Source of the DNA: Pseudonocardia sp. C8
Lineage (GTDB): Bacteria; Actinomycetota; Actinomycetes; Mycobacteriales; Pseudonocardiaceae
Direction of reading: 5' to 3'
Length of the DNA: 64,000 nucleotides
Assembly (NCBI RefSeq): GCF_014267175.1
Contig: NZ_JACMTR010000002.1
Coordinates: forward strand, 5,171,501-5,235,500
Position 1 is the first letter of the stretch. Every line of letters starts with the position of its first letter. Made by a program: the position numbers and the translations under genes. Under the pieces are notes generated by a model. It was not told the DNA's origin and searched no databases. It saw only the letters and a program-made list of their open reading frames with translations. Below are positions 26,011 to 34,026 of the stretch, in pieces.

Positions 26011-27528
26011 TCAGTCCGGGTGGTTGCCGGTCCCGATCCGGAACGGCGTGTCCACCCCCCGGTACATGAGGTGGGCGATCAGCCCGTTTTTCGCGTGCTC
26101 CAGGTTGTGGCAGTGGTCGGCCCACAGACCCGGGTTGTCGGCCACGAACGCGACGTCGAACTCCACGCCGGGTGCGACGTCCAGGCTGTCCGTCCACCAG
26201 GGGCTCCCGGTGGCGGGCGCCCCGTCCCGGGCGAGGACGACGACGTGGTGCCCGTGCAGGTGCATCGGATGCACCTCCGAGGAATCGTTGCGGACCCGCA
26301 TCCGGACCACGTCGCCCTCGTCGACGACGTACATCGGCACGTCCGGCCACATCCGCCCGTTGACCGTCCACCACACACCCGGGACGCCGTCGACGAAACC
26401 GGGCCGCCGGCCGATCACGTAGTCGAAGCGCCGCTGCGCGGCGTCCGGGTCGAACCCGATCGGCGCGGGCGCGCCGTAGGTCAGCAGGTCGAGATCGTCG
26501 CGTGGCCGGGGCGAGGGCGGTGGGCCCGCCGAACCCGGTGGTGCGAGCACCAGCGCCGCTCCCCCGCCGACCTCGATCCGGGCACCGCCCGCGGGGACCT
26601 CGACCTCCAGGTCGGCGCGGCCGCCCGCGGGCACGGACACGGCGAGCCCGGCGACGGGTGCGGGCCCGCGGACCTCGGCCCCGTCCACGGCGCGCAGCCG
26701 GAAGCCGGCGCCGGTCACCCAGGCGGGCACGGCACCCTCGTCGGAGTTGATCACCCGTACCCGGACACGCTCACCCGCCGCGGCGGGCACGATGACACCG
26801 TCCTCCTGGCCGTTCACCGTCCGTGCCCCGGCGAAGGTGTGCGAGACGGCGGTGACGTCCCCTTCCGGCGCTCCCGCCGGGGGCTCCACCACGAGCGCGC
26901 CGAACAGGCCCTGCCGGACCTGGACGTGCGAGACCTGGTGGGAGTGGTACCAGTAGGTGCCGCTGTCCGGTGCCCGGAACCGGTAGACGAACTCGCCGCC
27001 GGGCCGGACGGCGTCCTGGGTGATCCCGGCGACGCCGTCGTCACCGTTCGGGACGTCGACGCCGTGCCAGTGCAGGGTCACCCCGTCCGGGACGGACTCG
27101 TTCCGCAGCCGGATCTCGACCAGCTCACCCTGCCGGGTCCGGATCTCCGGGCCGGGACTGGTGCCGTTCAGCGTGTAACCGTCGACCGTGCGGCCGCTCG
27201 GCAGCCGGAACACCTCGCGCCGCGCGGTGAGCGTCACGGTCACCGCGGCCGGCCCGGTCGTGGCATCCCGCAGCTCGGGCACCCCGACCGCCGGGTGCCC
27301 GGCGTGCCCGCCGTGGGCGTCCTCGGTGCCGGGGCCGCCACCGAGGTCGACCGTGCCCATGTCCATCGCCGAGTACCCGGCCGGCATCCGGCTGTCCCAC
27401 CACAACCATCCGACCGGGACGAGCACGGCGAGGGTGGCCAGCACGGCGAGGGCCGTGCGCCACCGGGCCCGCCGCACCGGGGTGGCGGGCCCGGCGGCGC
27501 CGGCCGTGGGTTCAGCCGACGTCAGCAC
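26011..27528 (-). CDS. Membrane-anchored multicopper oxidase
   Basis: A 505-residue protein with an N-terminal membrane anchor or uncleaved signal (about 23-42) and a short Met/His-rich stretch (GYSAMDMGTVD, HGGHAGH). All four copper motifs are present: HWHG, HSHQ, HPMHLHGH and HCHNLEHAKNGL. The type-1 axial position in the last motif is Leu rather than Met, a feature of higher-potential laccase-type sites. Its outward position suggests cuprous ion, metal or phenol oxidation. The GTG at 27528 lies inside the preceding membrane-protein gene (17-bp overlap), so the two products are probably made together. It is convergent with mscL. Confidence 0.88.
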   Translation of the reverse strand: MLTSAEPTAGAAGPATPVRRARWRTALAVLATLAVLVPVGWLWWDSRMPAGYSAMDMGTVDLGGGPGTEDAHGGHAGHPAVGVPELRDATTGPAAVTVTLTARREVFRLPSGRTVDGYTLNGTSPGPEIRTRQGELVEIRLRNESVPDGVTLHWHGVDVPNGDDGVAGITQDAVRPGGEFVYRFRAPDSGTYWYHSHQVSHVQVRQGLFGALVVEPPAGAPEGDVTAVSHTFAGARTVNGQEDGVIVPAAAGERVRVRVINSDEGAVPAWVTGAGFRLRAVDGAEVRGPAPVAGLAVSVPAGGRADLEVEVPAGGARIEVGGGAALVLAPPGSAGPPPSPRPRDDLDLLTYGAPAPIGFDPDAAQRRFDYVIGRRPGFVDGVPGVWWTVNGRMWPDVPMYVVDEGDVVRMRVRNDSSEVHPMHLHGHHVVVLARDGAPATGSPWWTDSLDVAPGVEFDVAFVADNPGLWADHCHNLEHAKNGLIAHLMYRGVDTPFRIGTGNHPD

Positions 27529-28036
27529 GTGAGGCCGGCGGCTGCTGCCCGGACAGGCCCGGGGACGGCTCGCGCGGCGGCGCGGACATCGCGCTGGTCG
27601 ACGCCGCGATCGCGCTGGCCCGCCGCGCCGCACCGGCGGCGGCGAGGGCCAGGCCGAACACCAGCAGCGCGTTGGCGCCGTGGAGCAGCCCGGCGATCGC
27701 GATCCCGTGGCCGAGCAGGCCGAGCGTGACCTGCAGCGCGACGGCCACGGTGAGCCCGCCGGCAAGCATGATCCCGCGCGGGACCTTCGCGAAGAACGAG
27801 ACGATCAGCAGGATCAGGGTGACCGCGGGGATGACCATCATCCCGTTCATGCCGTGCACCATGAAGCCGGTGACCTCGGCGAACGGGGCCGCCTCGCCCT
27901 CGATGGCGGCGGCGTCCAGCACGCCCCCGTTCATGATCCAGATGAACAGCCCGGCGTCGCCCCATGCCAGGGCGGCGGCCTGGACGACGACTCCGAGTGC
28001 GACGAGCAGGGCGAGTACCTGGTAGGCGATACGCAC
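27512..28036 (-). CDS. Four-helix membrane protein paired with the multicopper oxidase
   Basis: A 174-residue protein with four membrane helices: VRIAYQVLALLVALGVVVQAA, MVHGMNGMMVIPAVTLILLIV, IMLAGGLTVAVALQVTLGLLG, LLHGANALLVFGLALAAAG. His and Met residues fall inside or at the ends of helices (FMVHGMNGMM, LGHGIAIAGLLHG), compatible with heme or copper binding, but no family is recognised. The GTG at 28036 follows GGAGG. The 3' end overlaps the multicopper oxidase gene, indicating a functional pair. The disordered Ser/Pro/Ala tail is cytoplasmic. Confidence 0.72.
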   Translation of the reverse strand: MRIAYQVLALLVALGVVVQAAALAWGDAGLFIWIMNGGVLDAAAIEGEAAPFAEVTGFMVHGMNGMMVIPAVTLILLIVSFFAKVPRGIMLAGGLTVAVALQVTLGLLGHGIAIAGLLHGANALLVFGLALAAAGAARRASAIAASTSAMSAPPREPSPGLSGQQPPASRADVG

Positions 28037-28089
28037 GACGACCTCCCACGGTCCGAACGGAACGACAGGAGTGTTCCGAGTCACACGAC

Positions 28090-28119
28090 CGTGGTCATCG
28101 ACAAGCGTGATGAACCACG
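28090..28119. promoter_or_regulatory. Imperfect inverted repeat in divergent promoter region
   Basis: CGTGGTCATC (28090-28099) and GATGAACCACG (28109-28119) match as an inverted repeat with one extra base. It lies between the membrane-protein/oxidase operon and the APC permease, so it may be an operator for either. Weakly supported. Confidence 0.25.
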
Positions 28120-28229
28120 CCGCGTGCCGGTACCGACACGCGCGCCGCCCGGCTCGACAGCGCGCCGCGTGCCGAGCAGGCTGTCCGGGTCGCGGCGGGG
28201 GGTCCGCCGCAGGAGGGGGACGTTCTCGG

Positions 28230-29642
28230 ATGGCGGAGGCCACCACGTCGGCCGGGGAGCACGAGCCGGCGCTCAAGCGGGTCCTGGGCCCGAAGCTGCT
28301 GTTGCTGTTCATCGTCGGCGACATCCTGGGCACCGGCATCTACGCGCTCGTCGGCCAGGTCGCCGAGGAGGTCGGCGGGGCGGCGTGGCTGCCGTTCCTG
28401 GTCGCCTTCGCGGTCGCGATGATCACCGCGTTCTCCTACCTGGAGCTCGTCACCAAGTACCCCGCGGCGGCCGGGGCCGCGCTGTACACGCACAAGGCCT
28501 TCGGCGTCCACTTCCTCACGTTCATGGTCACGTTCGTGGTGATGAGCTCGGGGATCACCTCGGCGTCCACGGCGTCGCGGGCGTTCGCGTCGAACCTCAA
28601 CGAGGGTTTCGGCCTCGACCTGGGCAACGGCGGGATCGTGCTGATCGCGCTGGGCTTCATGCTGCTGGTCGCGGCGGTCAACTTCCGGGGCGTCGGCGAG
28701 AGCGTCAAGCTCAACGTGGTGCTCACGCTCGTCGAGCTCTCCGGCCTGCTGCTGGTGATCCTGATCGGGGTGTTCGCGATCGCGGGCGGGAACGCCGACT
28801 GGTCCCGGGTGGTCGCGTTCGACACCCCCGAGGACAAGGGCGTGTTCCTGGCGGTGACCTCGGCGACGTCGCTGGCGTTCTTCGCGATGGTCGGCTTCGA
28901 GGACTCGGTGAACATGGCCGAGGAGTGCCACGAGCCGCGCCGGATCTTCCCCAAGATCATGATCACCGGCCTGACGCTCACCGGGATCATCTACGTGCTG
29001 GTCGCGATCTGCGCCGTCGCGCTGGTCCCGGTCGGCGCGCTGGCGGAGAGCGAGACACCGCTGGTCGAGGTCGTCCGGGCCGGCGCCCCGGGGATCCCGG
29101 CGGACGCGGTGCTGCCGTTCATCTCGATGTTCGCCGTCGCCAACTCGGCGCTGATCAACATGCTGATGGCGTCCCGGCTGCTCTACGGCATGGCCAACCA
29201 GGCGGTGCTGCCCAAGCCGCTGGCCCGGGTGCACCCGTTCCGCCGCACCCCGTGGGTGTCCATCCTGGTCACGACGCTGGTCGCGTTCATGCTGATCATC
29301 TACGTGTCGCTGGACTCGGACTCCGACGTCGTCTCCGCGCTCGGCGGGACGACCTCGCTGCTGCTGCTCGCGGTGTTCACGATCGTCAACATCGCGGTGC
29401 TGGTGCTGCGCCGCGACCGCATCGACGCCGACCACTTCCGGGCCCCGGCCGGGCTGCCGGTCGTCGGTGCGGTGGCCAGCGCCTACCTGGTCCTGCCGTT
29501 CTCCGGCCGGGACGCGATCCAGTACGAGCTGGCCGGGCTGCTGCTCCTGCTCGGGCTCGTCCTCTACGGGATCACGATCCTGCTCAACCGCAGGCTCGGC
29601 GTGAAGCAGACGGTCCTGGATCCGACCAAGCTGGACGGCTGA
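28230..29642 (+). CDS. APC-superfamily amino acid permease
   Basis: A 470-residue, 12-helix permease. TM1 contains the GDILGTGIYALVG motif for the unwound substrate-binding segment. TM6 carries FFAMVGFEDSVNMAEECHEPRR, typical of cationic or neutral amino acid transporters of the APC family. It should import an amino acid by proton symport or exchange; the substrate is unknown. The ATG at 28230 has AGGAGGGG upstream. The stop is followed within 4 bp by a perfect 21-bp hairpin shared with the convergent LLM oxidoreductase gene. Confidence 0.88.
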   Translation: MAEATTSAGEHEPALKRVLGPKLLLLFIVGDILGTGIYALVGQVAEEVGGAAWLPFLVAFAVAMITAFSYLELVTKYPAAAGAALYTHKAFGVHFLTFMVTFVVMSSGITSASTASRAFASNLNEGFGLDLGNGGIVLIALGFMLLVAAVNFRGVGESVKLNVVLTLVELSGLLLVILIGVFAIAGGNADWSRVVAFDTPEDKGVFLAVTSATSLAFFAMVGFEDSVNMAEECHEPRRIFPKIMITGLTLTGIIYVLVAICAVALVPVGALAESETPLVEVVRAGAPGIPADAVLPFISMFAVANSALINMLMASRLLYGMANQAVLPKPLARVHPFRRTPWVSILVTTLVAFMLIIYVSLDSDSDVVSALGGTTSLLLLAVFTIVNIAVLVLRRDRIDADHFRAPAGLPVVGAVASAYLVLPFSGRDAIQYELAGLLLLLGLVLYGITILLNRRLGVKQTVLDPTKLDG

Positions 29643-29645
29643 CGC

Positions 29646-29691
29646 CTCGTGAGTGCGTAGGAGGGCCGGAGCCCTCCTACGCACTCACGAG
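29646..29691. terminator. Bidirectional hairpin terminator (21-bp perfect stem)
   Basis: 29646-29666 pairs perfectly with 29671-29691, with a 4-base loop (CGGA). It starts 4 bp after the permease stop and, on the other strand, covers the last four codons and stop of the LLM oxidoreductase, so it serves both convergent genes. There is no U-run, as is usual for high-GC actinobacteria. Confidence 0.75.
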
Positions 29692-30666
29692 CCGATCGGC
29701 CAGCTCCTTCTCGAAGAACGTGAAGAACCCGTCCGGGTCCGGGCCGGCGTTGATCAGCGCGAGGCGGTCGTAGCCGGCGTCGGCGAACTGCCGGGCGACG
29801 GCGACGTGCGCCTCCACGTCCGGGCCGGCACCGAACAGCGCCGCCATGTCCTCGACCCGCACGAACTGCGTGGCGGCCTCGAAGTTGCGGACGTTCGGCA
29901 ACTCGGACTGGATCTTCCATCCGGTCGGGCCGAACCGGAACTTCTCGTGCGCCGCGGCGAGCGCCTCCTCCTCGGTGGGCGCCCAGGCCAGCGGCACCTC
30001 GGCGTAGCGGGCCCCGGTGCCGCCCGCCGCGGTGTAGGCCTCGACCAGGTCGGAGCGCGGCTCGGTGGTGAACAGGGCGTCGCCGAGCTCGGCGGCGATC
30101 CGCGCGGCCTTCGGGCCCCCGGCGGCCACCGCGATCTCCGGCGGTGTCTCCGGGAGGTCGAACACCTGGGCGTCCTCGATCGTGAGGTGCCGGCCGCGGT
30201 AGGTGCGGTAGCCCCCGGACCACAGCAGGCGGATGATCTCCAGCGCCTCGCGGAGCATCTCGTGCCGCACACCGACGACCGGCCACTCGGCGCCGGTGAC
30301 GTGCTCGGAGAGCCGCTCCCCCGAGCCGATGCCGAGGGTGAACCGGCCGTCGGACAGCAACGCGGTGGTGGCCGCGGCCTGGGCGACGATGGCCGGGTGG
30401 TAGCGGATCATCGGGCAGGTCACGCCGGTGGCGAGCCCGATCCGCTCGGTCCGCGCGGCGATCGCCGCGAGGATCGACCAGGCGAACCCCGAGTGGCCGT
30501 GGCTCTGCAACCACGGGTGGTAGTGGTCGGAGATCTCGACGAAGTCGAAACCGGCCTCCTCGGCGCGGACGGCCTGGCGGACCATCTCCTGCGGCGAGAA
30601 CGCCTCGGCGAAGAGCTTGTATCCGATGTGCACGGCCGCCGGGTACCCGCGCACCGCAGTCGTCAT
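29677..30666 (-). CDS. F420-dependent LLM-class oxidoreductase
   Basis: A 329-residue TIM-barrel protein of the luciferase-like family. Residues such as EAGFDFVEISDHYHPW, GLATGVTCPMIRYHPAIVAQAAAT, GSGERLSEHVTG and EIAVAAGGPKAARIAAE match the F420-dependent subgroup related to glucose-6-phosphate dehydrogenase (TIGR03557-like). It should use coenzyme F420; the substrate is unknown. The ATG at 30666 shares 4 bp with the stop of the amidase gene. Its final codons form one arm of the bidirectional hairpin. Confidence 0.86.
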   Translation of the reverse strand: MTTAVRGYPAAVHIGYKLFAEAFSPQEMVRQAVRAEEAGFDFVEISDHYHPWLQSHGHSGFAWSILAAIAARTERIGLATGVTCPMIRYHPAIVAQAAATTALLSDGRFTLGIGSGERLSEHVTGAEWPVVGVRHEMLREALEIIRLLWSGGYRTYRGRHLTIEDAQVFDLPETPPEIAVAAGGPKAARIAAELGDALFTTEPRSDLVEAYTAAGGTGARYAEVPLAWAPTEEEALAAAHEKFRFGPTGWKIQSELPNVRNFEAATQFVRVEDMAALFGAGPDVEAHVAVARQFADAGYDRLALINAGPDPDGFFTFFEKELADRLVSA

Positions 30667-32060
30667 GCCCCCCGCAGTGCCTCGACGGCGGCCGCGACCT
30701 CCAGCAGGAACCGGTCGGCGCCGTGCCGGGCGACGAGCTGGATGCCGACCGGGAGCCCGTCCGGGGTCCGGCCGAACGGCACCGAGATCGCCGGGCAGCC
30801 GGTGACGGTGATCAGGTACGCCGAGCGCATCCAGTCCAGGTAGGACTCCATCGGGCGGCCGGCGACGGTGGCCGGGAACTCCTGGCCGGCCGGGAACGGC
30901 GGCACCTGCGACACCGGCAGCACCAGCACGTCGTGGTCGGCGAGGAACTCGCGCATCCGCTGCGCGAGCGCGGTGCGCCGCTGGTAGGCGAGCGCGACGT
31001 CGGCGCCGGTCAGCGGCGCGCCGGCGCGGATGTTGGCGGCCAGCGAGGGCTTGAACTCGTCCGGGTGCGCGGCGAGCAGCTCGCCGAGCTTCGCCTGGAA
31101 CAGCCAGGCGCGCAGGGTGCGGAAGCACTCGTCGGCGCCGTCCAGGTCGGGCACGTCCGCGGTGACCCGCGCGCCGGCACCGGCGAGCGCGATACCGGCG
31201 GCCTCCACCACCGCCGCGACGGGCTCCTCCACGGCGAACGCACCGCCCAGGTCGGTCGAGACCGCGACCCGGAGCCCGGCGAGCGGCGCGGGCTCGACCG
31301 GTGGCGCGAACGCGGACCCGGGATCGCCGAGGGCGTGCGGCGCCCGCGGGTCCGGCCCGGCGATCACCGACAGCAGCAGGGCCAGGTCGCCGACCGTGCG
31401 GGCGATCGGGCCGGCCGTGCAGAGGGCCTCCCACATGTTCGGCGACGGCCACTCCGGCACCCGGCCCCAGGACGGCCGCAGCCCGACCACCCCGCAGAAC
31501 GACGCCGGGTTGCGCAGCGAACCGCCCATGTCGGAGCCGTCGGCCAGCGGCACCATCCCGGCCGCGACCGCGCACGCCGCCCCGCCGGACGAGCCACCGG
31601 CCGAGCGCGACGGGTCGTGCGGGTTGACCGTGGTCCCGAAGACCCGGTTGAACGTGTGCGATCCGGCGGCGAACTCCGGCACGTTGGTCTTGCCGATCGG
31701 CACCGCGCCCGCGGCGCGGATCCGCTCGACGACCAGCTCGTCGGTGTCCGGCACGTGCTCGGCCAGCAGCGGCGAGCCGTAGGTGGTGCGCCAGCCGGCC
31801 ACGTCGTGGGTGTCCTTGAACGCGAACGGCAGCCCGTGCAGCGGGCCCGGTTCGGTGCCGGCGGCGAGTGCCTCGTCGGCTGCGGCCGCGCCGGCCCGGG
31901 CCCGGTCGGTGTCGAGCGAGACGATCGCGTTGAGCTGGGGGTTCCGCTCCGCGATCCGGTCGAGGTGCAGGTCGAGGAGCTCGCGCGCCGAGATCTCCTT
32001 GGCCCGCAGGGCGGCGGCCTGGGCGCGGGCGGTCGAGTCGACCGAGACCCCGGCGGTCAC
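30663..32060 (-). CDS. Amidase-signature family amidase
   Basis: A 465-residue hydrolase. The Ser-cisSer-Lys triad is visible: K82 (FAFKDTHD), S157 (SAGGSSGG) and S181 (GSDMGGSLRNPA). It hydrolyses a C-N amide bond; substrate unknown. Family members include indole-acetamide hydrolases, aryl-amidases and GatA-like enzymes, and the absence of gatB/gatC neighbours argues against GatA. The GTG at 32060 is the start. Its stop overlaps the start of the LLM oxidoreductase, so the two form an operon. An IaaM-like flavin oxidase is encoded 4.5 kb away, which raises an indole-acetamide pathway as a speculative link. Confidence 0.87.
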   Translation of the reverse strand: MTAGVSVDSTARAQAAALRAKEISARELLDLHLDRIAERNPQLNAIVSLDTDRARAGAAAADEALAAGTEPGPLHGLPFAFKDTHDVAGWRTTYGSPLLAEHVPDTDELVVERIRAAGAVPIGKTNVPEFAAGSHTFNRVFGTTVNPHDPSRSAGGSSGGAACAVAAGMVPLADGSDMGGSLRNPASFCGVVGLRPSWGRVPEWPSPNMWEALCTAGPIARTVGDLALLLSVIAGPDPRAPHALGDPGSAFAPPVEPAPLAGLRVAVSTDLGGAFAVEEPVAAVVEAAGIALAGAGARVTADVPDLDGADECFRTLRAWLFQAKLGELLAAHPDEFKPSLAANIRAGAPLTGADVALAYQRRTALAQRMREFLADHDVLVLPVSQVPPFPAGQEFPATVAGRPMESYLDWMRSAYLITVTGCPAISVPFGRTPDGLPVGIQLVARHGADRFLLEVAAAVEALRGA

Positions 32061-32345
32061 CGGCGCCCTCCGGGCACCGCACCGGCCGTCCCCGGCCCGC
32101 CGGCCGCCGTCACCGTCGTCTCCATCGACCCGTCACTCCCTCGCTCGGACCCCGCGTATCGACCGACGACATGATCCCCGGTCGGCCCCCCGGCGGGGAA
32201 CACCGCGACCGACCGCGCCCGCCCCCCTGTTCGGGCAATGGACTTCGGCCCCGGCACCGGTACGGTGAACCGGTCACGGGCCCCGCCGCACCGGACCGGT
32301 CCGCCGGGGTCCTTGCGTCGTCCCGGTCGGCGGGAGGTGGGTTCC

Positions 32346-32762
32346 GTGAGTGCCGTCGATCCTGCCCGCACGCCCCGGCCGGTGCCCGGCCGTCCGCCGC
32401 CGTCGAAGGCCCGGCTCCGCGAGCACACGCCGCGGCCGGGGGTGACCGTCCTCGAGGTCATCGGCGAGATCGACCTGGTGGAGGCGGACGCGATCCGGAT
32501 CCGGATGACCGAGCTGCTGCACCGGACGCACCCGGAACGGGCCGTGCTGGACCTGTCCGGCGTCGCGTTCCTGGGCTCGCACGGGCTGACCGCCGTCGTG
32601 CGGGCCTCGCGCGCGGCCGGCGCCGCCGGCGTCCCGCTCGCGGGAGTGACCGGGCCGGACAACCGGGCGGTGATCCGGCCGGTCCGGATGACCGGGCTGG
32701 ACCGGGTCATCACCTGGTTCCCGGACCTGTCCAGCGCCCTGGACCCGGGCCCGCGGGTGTGA
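32346..32762 (+). CDS. STAS-domain anti-sigma factor antagonist
   Basis: A 138-residue protein. After ~35 disordered residues comes a STAS domain: TVLEVIGEIDLVEADAIRIRM, then AVLDLSGVAFLGSHGLTAVVRAS. The Ser in FLGSHG is in the usual phosphorylation position of SpoIIAA-like anti-anti-sigma factors. It would free a sigma factor by binding a cognate anti-sigma kinase, none of which is encoded nearby. The GTG at 32346 has GGGAGG upstream; in-frame codons back to 32238 are discarded for lack of a ribosome site. Confidence 0.85.
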   Translation: MSAVDPARTPRPVPGRPPPSKARLREHTPRPGVTVLEVIGEIDLVEADAIRIRMTELLHRTHPERAVLDLSGVAFLGSHGLTAVVRASRAAGAAGVPLAGVTGPDNRAVIRPVRMTGLDRVITWFPDLSSALDPGPRV

Positions 32763-32815
32763 CGGTGCATGCTGCGCGCTTGCACCGGGCCGCACAGCAA
32801 CCGCACATTGGCCGG

Positions 32816-33619
32816 ATGAGCGGTACCGTCACGCCCGGCCCGGCCCCGCTCCACCGCGCGCCCGGCCGGCTGCTCTGGCAGCAGCTGCTCGCCGACCTCC
32901 GGCGCCGGCTCGACGCCGACGAGTTCACCCACGGCTTCCCCGGCGAGCTCGCCCTGGTCGAGGAGTACGGCGTCAGCCGGCACACCGTGCGCCAGGCCGT
33001 GAAGGTGCTCCGCGAGGAGGGCCTGGTCGTCGGCAGCCGGGGCCGGCCGTCGAGGCAGGCCGCGCCGGCCGAGATCGTCCAGCGGCTCGGCGCCCTCTAC
33101 AGCCTGAACGAGTCGGTCCGCGCCATGGGCCTGGAGCAGCGCAGCGTGGTGCGGGCGCTGGACGTCCGCGCGGACGGCGTCGTCGCCGCCCACCTCGGGC
33201 TGGAGGAATCCACCCCGCTGGTCCACCTGGAACGGCTGCGGCTCGCCGGCCGCGATCCGCTCGCGCTGGACCGGGTGTGGCTGCCGTACGAGCTGGCCGC
33301 CCCGCTGCTGCAGGCCGACTTCTCCACCGGCGCGCTCTACGAGCGCTACGCCGAGCTGTGCGGGGTCGTCCTCACCGGCGGCGAGGAGACGATCCAGCCG
33401 ATCCTGCCGACCCCGGCCGAGCACCGCCTGCTCGGGGGCAGCCCGTCCACCGCCGCGTTCGCGATCCGCCGGCTCGGCACGGCGAAGGGCCGCCCGGTGG
33501 AGTGGCGCCGGACGCTGGTGCGCGGCGACCGCTTCGTGCTCCGCGCCGACTTCGCCGGGCGCGACGGCTACCAGCTCGACCTGCTGGGGTCCCCGGACCG
33601 GCGGGATCCGCGGCGGTGA
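32816..33619 (+). CDS. GntR-family regulator with UTRA domain
   Basis: A 267-residue regulator. The GntR winged helix (about 17-82) reads LLWQQLLADLRRRL, FPGELALVEEYGVSRHTVRQAVKVLREEGLVV. The C-terminal UTRA ligand domain carries LVHLERLRLAGRDPLALDRVWLPYE and FAIRRLGTAKGRPVEWRRTLVRGDRFVLRADF. UTRA domains sense small metabolites. No transport or catabolic genes are adjacent on the same strand, so the regulon is unknown. The ATG at 32816 gives the expected N-terminus. Confidence 0.88.
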   Translation: MSGTVTPGPAPLHRAPGRLLWQQLLADLRRRLDADEFTHGFPGELALVEEYGVSRHTVRQAVKVLREEGLVVGSRGRPSRQAAPAEIVQRLGALYSLNESVRAMGLEQRSVVRALDVRADGVVAAHLGLEESTPLVHLERLRLAGRDPLALDRVWLPYELAAPLLQADFSTGALYERYAELCGVVLTGGEETIQPILPTPAEHRLLGGSPSTAAFAIRRLGTAKGRPVEWRRTLVRGDRFVLRADFAGRDGYQLDLLGSPDRRDPRR

Positions 33620-33641
33620 GGGCCGCCCCGGTCGTGCCGAC

Positions 33642-33803
33642 CTAGAACGGCACGCGGGCGGCGTGCGCGGCCCGGACGGCCGCTGCGACCCGGGCGAGCA
33701 GCCCGCGACCGCCCTCGCCGGCGGGCTCGGGTTCCGCGGGCGGGGCCGGTTCGGCAGGTGCGGGCGTGGACGGCGCAGGGCGCGGCGACAGGGCGGGGTT
33801 CAC
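33642..33803 (-). CDS. Possible small Pro/Ala-rich protein
   Basis: A 53-codon frame from a GTG at 33803: a Pro/Ala/Glu-rich half (APSTPAPAEPAPPAEPEPAG) followed by an amphipathic Arg/Ala helix ending AARVPF. Third positions are G/C-biased. It lies in the 407-bp gap between the GntR gene and the MshC-like gene; nothing else in that gap (33620-34026) looks coding. No relatives are recognised and the ribosome site is weak. Confidence 0.35.
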   Translation of the reverse strand: MNPALSPRPAPSTPAPAEPAPPAEPEPAGEGGRGLLARVAAAVRAAHAARVPF

Positions 33804-34026
33804 GGCGGATCGGCTCCGGGCGTCGGGCGGCAGGGGCGACGGGAGCGGGCCGGGTCGCCGACCCGCTCAGGAACCCGGGCGACAGTGCCGGTCGTCGATC
33901 GACAGCTGGTCGGTGGCGATCAGGCACACGACGAACGTGCGATCGACCGGCGAGCTGGCGGGAGACACGCGTCCACTGCACCATGCCGGGCCGCCGCACC
34001 GCAACGGCCGGAGGATCGCCGGATCG

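Noticed and set aside
30663..32060. GatA subunit of the amidotransferase
   Set aside because: No gatB or gatC nearby, and the gene is coupled to an F420-dependent oxidoreductase.
32763..32815. Operator from GTGCA ... TGCAC near 32764-32784
   Set aside because: Only a 5-bp match with a loose spacer; not above chance.
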